A DNA stretch of 64,000 nucleotides. Origin: Monodelphis domestica (lineage: Eukaryota; Chordata; Mammalia; Didelphimorphia; Didelphidae). Positions 45,595 to 58,400 of the stretch are shown here, in pieces. The stretch is from NCBI RefSeq assembly GCF_027887165.1, contig NC_077232.1, forward strand, positions 15,945,755 through 16,009,754. Direction: 5' to 3'. The notes under the pieces are model-generated. The model did not search any database. It saw only the letters and a program-made list of their open reading frames with translations, and was not told the DNA's origin. A program made the translations under genes and the position numbers. Each line of letters opens with the position of its first letter. Position 1 is the first letter of the stretch.

Positions 45595-45790
45595 TGGGGT
45601 GAGTTTTCTTTTGTAAAATGGAGATTTGAACCCTAGACTTCAATTCCCAGAAGTCCTTGGTCCTTCCCAGAATTCTCTATAATCTCACCTGAATCTCCAC
45701 CTGGGCGAGATCACAATGAGTATTTAACTGGCAGCAACGCCTACTTCACTCTCTTCCATTGCAATGATGTAGTGGGTAAACTAAGCATGG
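45595..45790 (+). repeat. Inverted-repeat arm 2
   Basis: gtaaaatggagatttgaacc, agacttcaattcccagaagt and atctccacctgggcgagatc are inverted relative to 44,200-44,430, about 1.2 kb apart. Confidence 0.7.
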
Positions 45791-47690
45791 GGGTTTTGAA
45801 TGGACTAATCAGCCCTAGGGACATGGTTTTTCTTATTTGTATTTTCTTTATTCCTTGATTTCTAATAATCATTAATAAACCTCTTAAAATATAACATTTC
45901 TATTACTAGAGACTAAATTTAATTTTTACACTTTGGTTTATGTAAAAATAATGTTTTCAAAAGTGGAGTAGGGGCTCAAAGATCAGACATGAGTTAATAT
46001 TAGAAATGATGTAGCTTTATTAATTGCTGAGGAAATATTAGAATATACTTTATTTCCTAGAACTTAGGGCAAAATGAGGTTCATTTAAACAATCCCCCCC
46101 TTCTATATAAGTAAAATGAATCCTAGATATGTCAACTGACTTGTCCATGTTCTCTCACAACTCTTAAAGGTCAGCAGCTTTGTTCACTTCCACATCCCAA
46201 GAAGACAACTTGAGAACGCCAAGGCCAGGACTCTTCTCAGTAAGCCACATTATAGCCTTTGAACCCTAAAGGAGTCAGAAAAGCTTTACCTAGAGAATTG
46301 GGTCTGGTTCAGGAAAAACTGACTTAAACTAGGCCTCAGACACTTGCTTTCTAGCCATGTGACTCTGGGCAAGTCACTGAAGCAGATTCTCATCACAACC
46401 CAGAGTTCCTGTGAGGATAAAGTGACAAATCACCTCAAAAAAGGATGTAAATGCCAGACATTATTGTTACTGTAGTCACAGTCATTGCTATTGACATAAT
46501 AGATAGAAAATCCTACTTAAATCATATTTGAATTGGAACTTCAGCTTCCAGTTAAATCAAAGGAAACCCGACAGTATTTGGGTCCTAACTTCCTCCAACT
46601 GTCTCCAAAACTTTATGCAAGCCAAAGGCCCAAATATCTAAAACTAGACTGTGATAAGAGGGAATGCTGGAGAAATAACAATGATGAGAAATAAAAATAG
46701 CTGACATAACGGTTAGCTAGTTAGCATTTATATCACTCACTAAGGGTTGTGTGTGAAGGGAATTTACACACAACTGCTGGGGTTGCATCCCTGCATAGAC
46801 TCGATGACTCTGAGTTTGAATCAGATGAAAAAGAAAGAATAAAAGGAGTGAATGGGGAAGTGTGTACTCTGTCTGGTGTCAGACCAAGGAAGCTGCTGCT
46901 GGAGATCATGCTGGAAGCATCCATAAGGGAGCTAGATTAGGCCATTTTACTCTCTCTTTATACCTATTTCTCATCTTTTATCTGTCCAAGTAATTCCAAG
47001 AAACTTTATTAAATTGTAAGGATCAAAGTTTTAATTGCACTATTGTGTTTGCAAAACACTTTTCAAACATTAGGTCCTCCTTGCCAAGAAAAAACAAAAC
47101 TCCGGGAGGCAGGGCTATTATTGGCTTCATTTTACAGATGAGAAAACTGAGACTGAGATGAAGTTCAGTGAGGTGACCAGGGTCACACAGCTAGGAAGGG
47201 CCCTGGGGCAGATGTACAATCAGTTTTCCTTGCTCTGAGTACACAACTATATGTCACCACCACACTGACACTTAGTCGGCATTCCTAGGTTCAAAAAGAA
47301 CCAGGAATATGCTCTGCCATAGAATGCTCATAACCCTCCTGTAAGATCACTAGTATAGACATGGCTAATCCTATTTTACAGGAAAGGAAACTGAGGTTCA
47401 GAAAACTTAGGCTATGGGCACATAGATATGAAGCAGAAAAGGCAGGATCTTCAGCCACAGCTCTTCTCAGTCCCAGTCCAAAAGTCCAAAGGAGGAAGTT
47501 CTGAAAGGTGACGTTGGTGGTAGGAAAGGGATCAGTTATGAGGGAATTTGTGAGCAACTCTGGGGTCAGAAAAGGATGAAGAAACTTTCAGATCAGCCTA
47601 AGTTCCTCTATAAATGCCTCAGTGGCAGGGAAGCAATGTTGAGAGGAGGTATTCACAGCAACGGTCAGGATGCTCCAGGAGTAAACAGAG
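45790..47690. other. No gene; MIR-like fragments
   Basis: MIR-type cores at about 46,340-46,475 (agccatgtgactctgggcaa), 47,070-47,230 (cattttacagatgagaaaac) and 47,340-47,420 (attttacaggaaaggaaact). Open frames at 46,733-46,940 on both strands overlap one another and have no known family. Confidence 0.5.
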
Positions 47691-48110
47691 AGGGCAAAGA
47701 ACAAAGATGATGGAGTCCAGGCCACTGGGGGTGGAAACATCCAATTTCACAGATAGGAGCAGCAGGAAATTCCATAGGTGGGAATCTTCATTCATGAAGA
47801 ACAGAAGTTGTTTGGTACTCCCATTCCCATCTCTTTTCCTTCTCTCCTCTTGTCTTGTAATGACCCTATTTCCCAGCATCCATAGGGAGTCTTGGGCAGA
47901 TTAGTCTTCCTGTGCAGCCAAAGGAAAAAGATTTCCTGACATTTTTGCTGATATTTGTGAGCAAATACTGAGATATTCAGAGGACTGGGTGGGAAAAGGG
48001 GAAGTAAATGTGATTAGTGCACGGTCGTGGTTAAAAGGGACTGTTAACAAAGAATTTCAGAAAAATATAGTCAGCTTGCTCTTTATTTCTTTGAAAAACA
48101 ACCACTGATG
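47690..48110 (-). pseudogene. Relic of an MS4A 3' flank
   Basis: Collinear with the sequence just behind the stop codon of copies A (13,970-14,400) and B (51,900-52,300). Shared phrases include gatatttgtgagcaaatac, ggaaaaggggaagtaa and caaagaatttcagaaaaata. Similarity ends where the last coding exon should begin. The exon itself is not found, so this copy is broken. Confidence 0.65.
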
Positions 48111-48391
48111 GAAGGAACCTTCTCTGAGGAACAGGGAAACACATCACACATTCTGCATGTGAACATCTACATGAAAAACTGATATGTTGGTATTTAATGA
48201 TATTTCCCTGATTTTCTCCCACAAAAGTTCATCCCAAATTTCTCAACCATGAATCTCTCATTTCTGATTTTTCCATATTTGCATTCAAGCAGTTAATCCA
48301 TTTGCTATTTGTCCACGAGGAAAAAGATGGCTTTGTTTCTCTTGTTCTTGTTTAATAGCTTCATGCTATTAAACTATTAAACTACTATAAA

Positions 48392-48439
48392 CTATATATA
48401 TATATATATAAACTACATATATATATATATATATATAGT
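48392..48439. repeat. (TA)n microsatellite
   Basis: Two TA runs broken by aactaca. Confidence 0.85.
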
Positions 48440-49724
48440 ATATAAACTACAACTATTAATTTAGCTAATTGACTACTTGTCCCTATCCAAGTAGTGTGAG
48501 GATAATATGACATGGCCTTTCAGTGTTAACTTGTCCAATATATTTAGCTGTTCCATCCATAAACCAGCCATGTTCTTTATCATGAACTTTAAGGCTAACA
48601 TATCCTTTATTCCACTGCACATAACAATTTGTTATATCTGGATTCATTTGTTTGGAATCTAAGTTTTTAACAATCCTGCCCTTGAGTTATTGCCATAAAC
48701 TCTATGTGGCATAATTATCCTGAATTAACACTTGTATTTCCACTCACCCATATTGCATGGACCACAAATCTAAAGTAGATGTAGGACAGCTTTTAGCTTC
48801 TTCAAAGTCTTTATTTTCATCCGGTCCCCAAGAAAACTCACGTTTTCCTAATCACTTTATATAAATTTACAGTATCTGAACCTCCAATAAACAATATATC
48901 TATAGGATAAGTTTGAAATTTTGAAAAGAACCTTGAATTTTCAAAGGATTTTTCCATCCCTTCCATTGCTTTTAGCTTGTTTAAAAATTCCTCGTACACA
49001 TATACTGCATCTATAAGTTCTTGCTTTACTACTATCTCTGGTTGTCTTATCATCATCTTCAATCAAAATTTAGTCAAGCTATCAAATCAGTGTATCAAGA
49101 GCTCTTAAGTTACTTAAAGTTCATGTGAGATAATTTATTTAATCATCAACTTATTAATCATATATCAACAATCAACTCATTTGGTCATTTGGGACATGAA
49201 ATGTTTATTTTAAACTTTCATAATTTAAAACAGGTTCTTGTTTTGCAGGGCCGATCACTTTGCCCACTTAAATGACTCCTTAAATTTTACAAGTATATAG
49301 TCAAAATATTTTTCTCTTTAAATTTTCTAATAGCATAAATAGCATTTTTATCTTTTTCTTTGCTATTTTAGTTCTTGAGTTTCAATGAATAATAATTACA
49401 GACATTTTTTCTCTTGCCATGTATCAGGAAATGGATAATAAGTTTGCAGGCAGCTTTCTAACTCCTTAGCAGCATTAATACAAAGCTGTCTTATTTCTAA
49501 TTTATTATGGCTTCATCTCCCAGTTTGTATACATCACTGAGAAATGAGAAAAAAATACTTTTTTATTACTAACAACTTTCTCTTTATACGTCTTCCTTTA
49601 CTTATAAAACTTAATTTTTTTAAACTTTCACATTCTCTTTCTCCCAATGGATTTTAATTAAAAACCCCACAGCTTTCAGATGGACTTTGATAATGTCTAT
49701 AAATAATGTTTTCCTTAATTTTTC

Positions 49725-49931
49725 TTTCTTTTTTTTTAAACCCTCACCTTCCATCTTGGAGTCAATACTGTGTATTGGCTCCAAGGCAGAAGAGTGGTAA
49801 GGGCTAGGCAATGGGGGTCAAGTGACTTGCCCAGGGTCACACAGCTGGGAAGTGTCTGAGGTCATATTTGAACCCAGGACCTCCCATCTCTAGGCCTGGC
49901 TCTCAATCCACTGAACCACCCAACTGCCCCC
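49725..49931 (-). mobile_element. Marsupial tRNA-derived CORE-type SINE
   Basis: Complete in reverse orientation with target duplication tccttaatttttc at 49,712-49,724 and 49,932-49,944. Little diverged. Confidence 0.92.
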
Positions 49932-52332
49932 TCCTTAATTTTTCAATGCAATATTGTCTACCTACTCCTACTTGCTTTTTCACTATCATTATTTAAAGAA
50001 ACTTAATTTCAAAACATTAATTCTTTTTCACTTCAAGTTTCTTCTAAAAGCGGAATCCAAATTCTCGATTTTTCTCTTCTGACACCTTCACATACCTACA
50101 TTCACTTAACATACAACATATCTGTACCTTTCATGTGCTTATTTGACATCTCTCTCATCTTCAATGACTTACTTTGGCCATCACTAAGCTTAACTTCCAC
50201 CAAGTATTCTGTTACCTGCTTTTAGTGGCTCAAAGGAGCCCTGATCATCATTTTTCCTATCAATTGTATCATTCATATACAGAATTTACATATCATATCT
50301 TTACCTATTGTCTTATCCAATTCAATCAAAAATCAATTTTGTTCGCAGTGCAAAGTCATAAACCGTTTGTGTTTGCCCAAAATTACATTCTACCAAATTT
50401 CATTTAAAAACATGTTTATAACCAAACCATAAGTCATTCTTATCCAATCAATAGCCCAATATATATAGCCCAATCAATTATAATGAATGTTCAGAAATTC
50501 CTTTTAGCAATATTTCAAATTATTATTTTTATTTATTTTTATTCTTTAATTTCAATATTTTAACTTTAATATTAATATTTATAAAAATTTAATATTAATA
50601 GCTGTTTCATTCCACATTTACAGATGATCTGACTGTTTGGCATAGCAGTTACTGGATCTGTGCTTGTAGGGTCTGAAATGCTGAAGGGAATGAATGGGTA
50701 AGTTGTGGCCATGCTGGACAGCATCACAGAGCTCTGATTATTATGACAAAGAGGCAGGCTTTTATGATGAAAGAGTTCTGTTTGGCAATTAGATCTATAT
50801 GATGTCAAGATTTACAAATACAGGGAGACATCTGCCTGCGGGATGAATGAAAAATTTTTGTTTGTGGAGGATTGGTACAAGAGGCCTGAAACTTCCCCAG
50901 AGATAGAACAAAAACATCTCCAGAAGCTTCAGAAAAACACTCCAGAAGGAGCCTTGAACATCTCCCAAGTAAGCTTGGAGCTCTCCATAACAGCCCAGCT
51001 TTGCACATGAGCTTTGGCCAAGAGGAGCAGTGTCCTCTCTGTGACATTTGCTTATGGCTTCTTTTCTGGGTCAGACAGCCCCTTACACTTACCCTTTCCT
51101 CTTTTAATTTGCCTTTGGAGTTTTCGTGTTTAATTTAAAATTTTAATGACTTTACATTTCTATACTTGGAAGTCTCCATGCACTATTCCTTACAAATACC
51201 TGTTCCCTGCCTCGATGATTCAAAGCTGTGTTCTGCTTAGGCAACAAACTAGCCAATAAAAAGTCCATTTATATGTCCTATTCATATTCTCATCCCAATG
51301 TAGCTTAGCCCCATCTATCTAGAGTTCTAATTCTTTTCTGCCCTTTCTTTCCAAAGTGGCTGCTAGAATGCCCTCTTCACCAAATCCCCTTCATTCTAGA
51401 GCTCTTCCCACACTGCTTCCATCTTCTATTGCTTCAGAAATCCTGGGTTTCTCTTAAAGAAAACCTTTCTCAGCCCCATCTCCAAAGTTGGTTGCACCTG
51501 CTCACTTGCTATACATATTTTGCTATTTGTAATGCTGTAGAATATTTTCTCCATTTCCCCAAATGCCAGGGTGAGTAGCTAACACACTCTTTGTTCTCAA
51601 TTATCTTTTTCAGACCTCTCTGTGCTCCCATCAATTAACATCCATCTTCCTTCCTCCTCAGTGATTATCCAGTTACTTGTTCTTGTCACCTACTGGTCAC
51701 TTTCCCTCCTTTCCTAGTAAGTCTATCTTCTTCTTCTAAATTTGTCCATTTTAAGTACACTGGCCTCCCTATTTTTCAGTCTTTGATCTTTGCCTCCAGC
51801 CTCTACTCTCTGGAAATATCCACATCCTCAACAATGGCCTTATTATAATAATTACCTCTTCTTCCCCCTTCTTTCAACATTCTCCCTTGTGAAACCATAT
51901 ACCATAATCCAGATCACTGGAGGTGGAATCCCAGTATATCCTCAGGTGAAAACAGCAAAAGATTCCAAAAGTTGAGATTCTTCACTCAAGAGGGACAGAA
52001 GAAGACCTAATTTGGGGCTTTTGTCTCCATCTCTTCCAGATCCCTTCCTTCAGTTTCTAGGAACTCTGTCTCCCAGATCCATAGGCTGACTAAGGCGGGC
52101 TATACAGAGAGGGTAGCCACAGAAAAATCCCATTCACTGCCCATTTTGCTGATATTGTTGTGAGCAAACACAGAGCTCGTTAGTGGCTTGTTGTGCGAGA
52201 CAGGAAAGGAGAAGTGAGGATTCTGTGACCAATGCTGAAAATGACTACGAACAAAGAAATTCAGGAAAATATGGTTGATTTGCTCAATCTTTCATTTAGA
52301 AACAGCCAAGAAAGGAAAGGGAAGCAAGTTTC

Positions 52333-52476
52333 CTATACACTATCATCAGGGTGGCTTCCTGGTAGTGCAGTTGCTGTGTCAATGACTGGATGTTGAGGCA
52401 TTGTCCCTCTGTTGTATGCTTCAGCAGCAGGGTTCTCTGGCAAGTAATAGGACGAGGGAGGCATGAGGATAGTGAC
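52333..52476 (-). CDS. MS4A4-like: MS4A copy B, last coding exon (C-tail)
   Basis: Acceptor ggctttacag, then VTILMPPSSYYLPENPAAEA and 27 more residues to SHPDDSV and TAG. 47 codons against 48 in A, with the end of the tail changed. Confidence 0.88.
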   Translation of the reverse strand, partial: VTILMPPSSYYLPENPAAEAYNRGTMPQHPVIDTATALPGSHPDDSV

Positions 52477-55400
52477 CTGTAAAGCCAATAGAAACCCCAT
52501 ACATGAGTCACATGAAGGTGAAGAAATAGAGCAATAAATAGTATTCATGTAGAAAAACTAGTGAAAATACCTTTCTGTTAAGAACTGTTAAGCAACAGAT
52601 AAACAAGAGAAGGATGATCAACATCAGCAATGGTAGCATCAATATCATCAACATCAACATCATCAACAGTATTGTCAACATCATCATCAGCATCACCAAC
52701 ATCAACATCAAACAACCCACCTTTTCCTGGTCCAGGAAAGATTTTTGCTGTGTGGTCTAACCAAATTGTATACTATGCAGAGTATACTATGAATGAGAGC
52801 CAAAAGGTGTAACCTCTAGGCTTGAGTGCCACTATGTGCCCTTTGGGGGTAAAAAGAAAGCTTTCTTTTTCCTGGCCCCACTTTCCTCATTTAAGTATGA
52901 GTGAAGCTTATCTGGGCTCTGCAATAAGTTAATCAATTAAGTCAAAGGATAAACCAGATATAAAAAAGAAAAAATGTTTCTACATATAACTGAAATAAAT
53001 AAATATTTCTAAAAGAATGCAAAAAAAGGAGGATGCTATTGAGGACACTGACTGACTAACTTCTCATATACATTCATTTTTCTTATTTACTCTCAACTCA
53101 TCTCCCCCAGTGCCCGTCACATTTCTGGATCTTAATCTTTCTCTAGGTTCACTCTTAGATACACAGCTCTCTGAAACATGTCCTAAGGGGTTAGGAAAAG
53201 AAAAGGTTGAATCTCTTACAGTCTGTTTTAATTAGTTTAAATATAAAAGCATCACCATAATCCAAGTAAACCCAAGTCAATGGATTCCCAGTTAATAAGA
53301 CGTAAGGAGATGCCATTGGTCTAAGTAGAATATATCTGGTCATGCCTCATTAGTGACTTTCTTCCCATCTAGTACTCATAAGTAAGTTGTCAGGGGCTGT
53401 GCCCCACACACTTTCTAGGGAGATGCAGTGTAACAGAGATGCATTATGTATGATATCAAATTCACGATACCATTCCCTCATCCAATTCCTTTCCCCCCAT
53501 CTTGGAAACTGAAATGGATAGAACAGAAAAGATATTTCCTTTCTTCGTCTTTTTTGAATAGGAATACGGAGCCTACCTATTTGGAAGGTGAATGGTGAAG
53601 TCTAGAAGGGAGATGGTGGTTTGGGAGAAAGGTCAGAAGGATTTACACATAGACTTGTGACTCTTTGTGCCCAGGATCTTCTGACTGAACTCACTAGTAG
53701 CCTTAGGGATTGGTTTGTTTCTGTCATCGGATATGATGCTTAAGTCTCAAGCTGGCTTCTCTGAAAATGGCTTGTCCTCTCAGTGATCACCACACTGACC
53801 TGCTGACTGATCTTCCCAGGATAATCACAGTAGCACATTCCCATGAAAGTCACCACATGCCATCAACTACTCACCTCACTCTGGTCACAGCCCAATCCCT
53901 TGCAACCAAAGCATGAGGTGATAATGGAGACCAGAAATTCTAAGATCGCTAGGATTAACAGAATGACATTGATTCCCTGGAAAAAGGACCAAACAGAAAA
54001 TAGTTAGGGGTGCCCACAAGGCCCTTCATCTAACAGCTCAGGTAGAAATGCGGTAAAGGGGAGCACTGAGAGGGGCAGGTTAAGAGGAGGGGGATATTCC
54101 GGAGATAAAACTTAAGACACCGTAAAGCACTATGCAAGCATTGAAGTGATATCTCAATATTAACAATATTATTACTTCTGTTATTATTTATCATCATAAT
54201 AACAAATCACATTTTTTAAATTCACAAAGTATTTTCTTTACAATAATCTGTTGAAAGGTATTGTTCAAAGATCCCCATTTTGTACATCAAAAAAGGAAGG
54301 TTCAGAAATACAAGCTGCCCTGTCTATGGTCACATAGATTTTCATCCCTTGTGCTCTACCCCTTACACAAGCCATGCTGGCATTCGTCTGGGCCAATCAT
54401 GGGTACTGGGTACAGATTTGGTTGATTAAAAAAGTACCCCAAACACTCTACACAGAGATAGAATCATATCTCCTTTTAGAGAAAATAAACATTTATTGGT
54501 TTATTGATTATCCAGGATTCAATTTCTATGATTGTTTTCCTTGAATATTTGGTGGCTTCTGGATTACTTAGTCAGTCATCGGCTACTCCCTGAGTTTCCC
54601 CCAGGCCCCACCAAAAATCCAATCATAGGAGAGCACTTAAAAGTGAATAATCTGCTAAGGGATAGGGGAATAAAGGAATTTGTTTGAGGAACTCATACAT
54701 GGTAAGGCTGTACCTAATCTCTGGATCCAGCTTTTCTGATCCTCTGTCCACTGTCTCTTGTTTTAGTTATTCCCCTATTCTAATCTCCAATAAGGTGAGC
54801 CTTGGACACACTGTCCTCCTGTAACAGTGTCTTGCTCTCTCCCTTTGCAATAGCAGTGCTCACACCCACCACAGGCTAGGAAAAGGCTATGGTATACTCT
54901 CATCAATTGACATCCTCTCCTTCAACACTTTCTTGACTTGCCACCCACTCTCCCATTTAAAAAGGGAATCTCTCTCCTTAAGCACCACCTGAAGCTCTCC
55001 TTGACAATTACCTTACCTGTCAATATCTGAAAGGTCTTTTTTCCAATATTTGTCCTCCAATTAAAAATTAGATAGTAAGTTCCATATAGTTTATCACCTC
55101 ACATATCATGATAACTGCCTCATCAGTTATGTATTTTTGAAATTGAATTGAAAGTGATTGAACTGGAAATATCAATTGTTTTTGATCCTTTGCATCTTCC
55201 ACAGTTGACATTTCTGGCTGAGACCACAGGAAGAAGGCCAAAAATATCAAGAAATTTCCTGTTTCCCAACACAAGCAACTTGCCTCTTTTCAAAAGGTTC
55301 AGACTTCTTCAGGAACCTCAGTGTTTCTGCCCTGACCTATAAAGATTGCCCATTCCAGAGATCAATCATCATAACTGGCCCCATCCTGGAAATACTCACC

Positions 55401-58400
55401 AGAAATATAGACTTTAATATAATGCAGGAAAAATGGGAACCTTGTTCACGACAGTCATAAAGGAATATATGCGTTAGGAAATTGATTGAGAGAAAGATGA
55501 TTCCCAGGCCAGCCATCACTGAGCTGACAACGTTCATTGCTAGGCTGCTTTGGACCTAAAAGCAGTGAGAAGTCAGAAAACAGTCAACCCATTAGCACGA
55601 GCTTATAGAGCCGCTATCACGTTTTGGCCTTACTTAAGAGCCAAGGGTGAATCTAACAGCAGAATCTGGGAGCAAGTGCACCACTGAGTGTTTGCTATCT
55701 GCAAGGACCAAGTGGAAAACTGCTCAGCTCCCAAAGTCCTTATGTTTTCCCAGGCAGGCAACATGGCATGGGAATGAGGTTTGGTTCTTGGCATAAAGCT
55801 AACTGAGAAGATTGAGGGAACTGAAAACTACAGAGGAGAATTTTGTACTTCTGCTGGTCTGACTATATATAGGCTTTAGCAGGCAGCAATCTGAACAATG
55901 GGAGAGTAGTCATTAGTGATTGATTCTCCTTCTCCTCCCAAGGAAAAGCTCAGCCATAGAGCAGTGATCAGTCAAACCTGCTCCAGCCCAGCCTGGGTTA
56001 AGGAGATTGTCTTTTAAGTCTCCTTCCATGTACCCCCTCCCATTCCAAGAAATTATCAGAGTCTGCCTCAGGCCTGCACAGAAAACAGAAATGTCACTTA
56101 CCATAATAGTCGTGGCTCTCTTCTCTGCGGCAATGGAGAGGAAACCAGAGATGATGAACTGTGGACAAACATCAACATCTTAAACCCTTCACTTCTTTCA
56201 ATAATATATACAACCTTCCCTATCCAGTCATTGAACCCTGCTTCTTCTATCCCTGACGACGTGATGTCTCTGGTGGATGCATTATATGCTCCAAGGAACC
56301 TCTTAAACATTTGGACAAAGAACTAGTGGAAAGGAATTTTTTTTCCATCGTAAGAATTAGAATAAATCACTTTGAGGTCAAATAAACTTGCCAAAAAAAA
56401 AGAAAAGAAAAGAAAAGAAAAGAAAGGAAAGGAAAAGAAAAGAAAAAAGAAAAGAAAAGAAAAGAAAGAAAGAAAAGAAAAGAAAGAAAAGAAAAAAAAG
56501 AAAAGAAAAGAAAAGAAAAGAAAAGAAAAGAAAAGAAAAGAAAAGAAAAGAAAAGAATGCTAATGTCATATAGCTTGTCTTTGATGAGATCTTATTTCCT
56601 TAGTGGTGACTATTCACCTTTTGAGACATACACTGGCCCATCATGGGAGATACATTCTACAATTATGCCCAGATTGACGTCAAAATCAATGATTTGGAAT
56701 TTGAAGACCACACAGTCTTTTCTTTCTCAATAATCAAGATGAACGCCATTCCCCAGTCCTAAAGCACTTCTCCTATTCTCCATGATTCTTTCAAGGTTAC
56801 TGCTAGAGGCCTCCAGACAATTGTACTTTTTCTTTAATGAATTTTCATATGTATCTTGATGTGAGCCTAGTAATATGAAGTAATTAAAGGGAAATGATTG
56901 CAATAATATTATTTCTTTGCTTTTCTCTGGCAACACCTTTCTGGTTGCCATTTTCCCATTGTAATCCAAAGGTTATTCTCTGGCAGGAAAGAAAAATAAC
57001 CATTGAAGAGCCTCCTTTACATAATTTAGTATAATACTCTCAGCAATTTTAGGAATTATGGGGGTAATTTCAGAAACACATTTAGGAACAACAATTTTAG
57101 AAATGGCAGCAATTACAACTGAGGCACTTTTAGAATTGAAAATGGTAGATACAGTGATACAAACAGTAACCAAAGTAGTAACCTAGATCAAGCAAATGAA
57201 TTATTGCAATATATTAGGAATAGGGCATGTCTAACAAAAAGCCAAAATCAAAATGCAAACAATATTCAAAGAGAAGAATTCCCAAAAGGGACACATGGTC
57301 CATTATGAAGGTGTAATGGGAGATAGGGCTATAGAATCAGAGACTGAAAATTTTCAATTTCCAGACCCAGAAATATTAACACCTATTATGCCTGTTCAAA
57401 CCCCTAACAGTGTTAACAAAAGATATAGTCTCAGAACCATTAAAACTTAGTGCAGAATATATTAGAGATTTGCAGATTAAAATCAAGGAATTGCATGAAT
57501 TAGGAGCAATTCTACAGGCTGGACCAATAGATTTTTCATTGCATGATATACATCCTGGAGATATGATGTACATTAAGAACTTTAACAGAACAGGAGCAAC
57601 TTTGCCAGCCTGGGAAGGTCCATTCCAGATGCTTTTGACAACACCAACACCCGTTGTTCCCATGTAAAGAGAGTACCATTAGTTGAAGTTGAGAGTCAAG
57701 AAGGAACAAATGGACAACTGGAAAATAGGATAGTATTTTCAAGCACAATGGACTAAACCTAGAGACTATTAGAAAGGACACTGTACTATAATGAAAACAA
57801 TGGACACTGGATTATTTCAAGGACACTGAACTTCCCATTTAAATGAAAGGTTTGATTTTTGTACTTAAAGGTTTGTTTTATAATGTAATAGTAAATGTAT
57901 AATTTATGGTTTAAAAATTATTCTTCTTGATATAAAAACAACATATTAAATAGTAATATTAATAACTTAAATAATGAATAAATAAAATAATCAAAATAAA
58001 ATAAAATAATGAATAGATATTAAAAATATAAAAATTAAATATTGAAGAAAATATCTCAGCAGGTACCTGAGGGGGGAGGCATACCCACATCTGGGGGGAA
58101 TATTATTATATGTAATAAATGGAATAATGTGTTGCAAGTGTTTTTACATAGTAACTAAGTTGAATTGGAATCATTATCTTTTGGTTGTGCTTTTGTAAAG
58201 TATAGTTGTTAAAAGTATGTTATTTTTGTAATTAGAAATGTCTAAACCTGAAATATCTATATATAATAGGTGACCAAGATGTTTTACTTTCATTCTTTCT
58301 TCCTTCCTCTCTTTAACTCTTTGTGTTTTAATTTTAGAATGAGTTTAGTTGGGTTACTTGATTCTTTGGGGAGATGGGTCTCCCAGTGAATCACAGGGGG

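Larger units (their letters stand above)
48120..51070. other. AT-rich stretch without a recognised gene
   Basis: Contains a TA microsatellite (48,392-48,439), a SINE (49,725) and long AT-rich sequence. Parts of the minus strand between 48.2 and 49.3 kb have protein-like runs that might be old retroviral debris, but I cannot assign a family. 50,570-51,070 is of more ordinary composition and unassigned. Confidence 0.35.

Noticed and set aside
56372-56573. Lysine-rich and phenylalanine-rich frames of 61-63 codons
   Set aside because: Translations of the AAAGA microsatellite.
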